NCBI RefSeq assembly: GCF_029760915.1
Contig: NZ_CP121685.1
Location: forward strand, 656,001 to 720,000
DNA: 64,000 nt
Direction: 5' to 3'
From: Olleya sp. YS
GTDB lineage: Bacteria; Bacteroidota; Bacteroidia; Flavobacteriales; Flavobacteriaceae
How positions within the stretch are numbered: the first letter of the stretch is position 1; each line of letters starts with the position of its first letter. A program made the position numbers and the translations under genes. Below the pieces are notes generated by a model that worked only from the letters and a program-made list of their open reading frames with translations, was not told where the DNA came from and searched no databases. Below are positions 63,034-64,000 of this stretch, one piece after another.

Positions 63034-63612
63034 TTATTTTTCTAGGTCTGCTTTTAATTTCATAACATATGAAACTACTTGCCAACGTTCTTCTTCACTT
63101 AAAAAGTTAGCGTAAGAACCCATTGAGTTTTTACCGTAATACATTACGTGGTAAATACTTCCTTCAGTAATTGCTCGTCCAGCATCGTCATAACTAGGTA
63201 CTCCAAGAATTTTCTCTCGTTTTACTAGCTTACCTTGACCAGCTCCTTTGTTACCATGACAAATTCCACAATAAATAGTGTATAATTCTTTGGCTCTTGG
63301 CTCGTCAAATTGAGTAGAGTCTAAAGGTGACTTTAATTCAGCTTTAGCTAAATCGTAACCTGCTATATCGTTAGCGTAATCAAACGGTGTGTAACCTCTA
63401 GAAATTGTCCCTTCTACTGGTAGACGAGCTTCCATGTCATTTTTGAATATCTCAGTTTGACCGATTGTTACATCTGCTTCCTGATAGGCTTCATAACCAA
63501 CAGACTCATACATATTAGGCATGTATTGGTAATTAGGTCGTGACTTTTTATTACAAGACGTAAACGACACTGCAAGTAAGGCTATTATTGTTATTTTAAT
63601 TAAATGTTTCAT
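63034..63612 (-). CDS. actE: ActE, monoheme cytochrome c lipoprotein of alternative complex III
   Basis: A 192-residue protein with a lipoprotein signal (lipobox ending at C20, VSFTSC) and one heme c site YCGICHGNKGAGQGK, with an axial Met probably in the MYYGKNSMGSYA stretch. It accepts electrons from the Fe-S subunit of ACIII on the outer face of the inner membrane. The gene lies between actD (10 bp) and actF (26 bp). Confidence 0.95.
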   Translation of the reverse strand: MKHLIKITIIALLAVSFTSCNKKSRPNYQYMPNMYESVGYEAYQEADVTIGQTEIFKNDMEARLPVEGTISRGYTPFDYANDIAGYDLAKAELKSPLDSTQFDEPRAKELYTIYCGICHGNKGAGQGKLVKREKILGVPSYDDAGRAITEGSIYHVMYYGKNSMGSYANFLSEEERWQVVSYVMKLKADLEK

Positions 63613-63621
63613 TATATCTAA

Positions 63622-64000
63622 TTAATGTGCTTTATCTACTACGTTAATTTCTACTGCACCAGTTTGGGTTAACAAGTCGTGTAATTCTTGTTGATCACCA
63701 TGAACAGGAATTTCCATTAGAAAATGATCATCTGTTGTTCTTGGGTCTGGATTTTCTGCTTTCTTAAAAGGCCACATTTTACTTCTTAAATAAAATGTAA
63801 TTACCATTAAGTGTGCTGCAAAAAACACAGTTAATTCAAACATAATTGGTACAAATGCTGGCATGTTTTCTAGATAACTAAAGCTTGGTTTTCCACCAAT
63901 ATCTTGTGGCCAATCTTCAATCATTATAAAATTCATCATTAAAATAGCAACTGTTAAACCAACACAACCATACATAAATGCACAAATTGCTAATCTTGTA
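63622..64000 (-). CDS. actD: ActD, DUF3341 membrane subunit of alternative complex III (5' end cut)
   Basis: The frame runs open past the window edge. At the edge it reads TRLAICAFMYGCVG, so the Met at 63975 is internal, not the start. The visible part has two membrane helices (about the first 25 residues and the VPIMFELTVFFAAHLMVI segment) and an alpha/beta tail with HFLMEIPVHGD, typical of DUF3341/ActD. It anchors the ACIII complex, and actA, actB and actC should lie beyond the edge (inference). Confidence 0.93.
   Translation of the reverse strand, partial: TRLAICAFMYGCVGLTVAILMMNFIMIEDWPQDIGGKPSFSYLENMPAFVPIMFELTVFFAAHLMVITFYLRSKMWPFKKAENPDPRTTDDHFLMEIPVHGDQQELHDLLTQTGAVEINVVDKAH

Noticed and set aside
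1-64000. Search for tRNA, rRNA, CRISPR, riboswitch, insertion sequence, integrase and phage genes
   Set aside because: None was seen in the intergenic gaps, nearly all of which are under 260 bp.

Overview
This window looks like chromosomal DNA of a marine-type member of the Flavobacteriaceae (Bacteroidota). The evidence is the AT-rich composition, the near absence of Shine-Dalgarno sequences, several promoters of the Bacteroidota form TTG-N(17-23)-TAnnTTTG, the type IX secretion and gliding genes (sprA, a remB-like gene, two porP/sprF genes, giant proteins with a type B C-terminal sorting domain), and an alternative complex III operon joined to cytochrome oxidase. It appears to be mostly core genome: I saw no tRNA, rRNA, CRISPR array, transposase, integrase or phage gene. 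About 47 protein genes are supported. Two are cut by the window edges: an OmpA/PD40-type protein at the left and ActD at the right. From about 19 kb to the end every gene is on the minus strand.

Layout. 1-8.8 kb: partial PD40-repeat envelope protein, GH3-family enzyme, DUF2797 protein, small membrane protein, gamma carbonic anhydrase, a LytTR response regulator with its TPR histidine kinase, and a SIMPL-domain protein. 8.8-18 kb: a lone PorP/SprF protein, a NifU-type Fe-S scaffold, dodecin, and a 2165-residue secreted protein with about 13 internal repeats. 18-25.4 kb: MscS channel, tsaB, and a MacAB/TolC-like export operon (TolC, adaptor, two permeases, ATPase). 25.4-31 kb: cytochrome oxidase assembly and small subunits (small membrane protein, DUF420, SCO, a thioredoxin-like protein, subunit IV, two subunit III proteins, heme O synthase). 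31-44 kb: the gliding/T9SS block, an orphan AT-rich membrane gene, remB, two tonB genes, vanZ, gcvH, sprA and ruvA. 44-50 kb: malic enzyme, queG, cytochrome P450, ruvB. 50-58.5 kb: OmpA/PD40 protein, PorP/SprF and a 1742-residue adhesin-like protein, resembling a SprB-type export and display module. 58.6-64 kb: coxA, coxB, actF, actE and actD.

How it fits together. SprA is the T9SS outer-membrane channel. The two giant type B proteins are likely cargo, and the PorP/SprF and OmpA proteins are likely their surface-attachment partners. The TonB pair may power outer-membrane processes beside RemB. The act/cox operon and the cyoE-coxIII-coxIV-sco cluster together build an ACIII-linked aerobic respiratory chain whose genes sit in two loci about 27 kb apart.

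No clear undescribed system was found. The most interesting leads are a TonB C-terminal-like domain at the N-terminus of the RemB-like protein beside two real TonB genes, recently amplified DNA repeats in the 1742-residue adhesin, two histidine-rich segments in the respiratory operon, an AT-rich orphan membrane gene beside the gliding block, and six palindromic REP-like sequences in short intergenic gaps.
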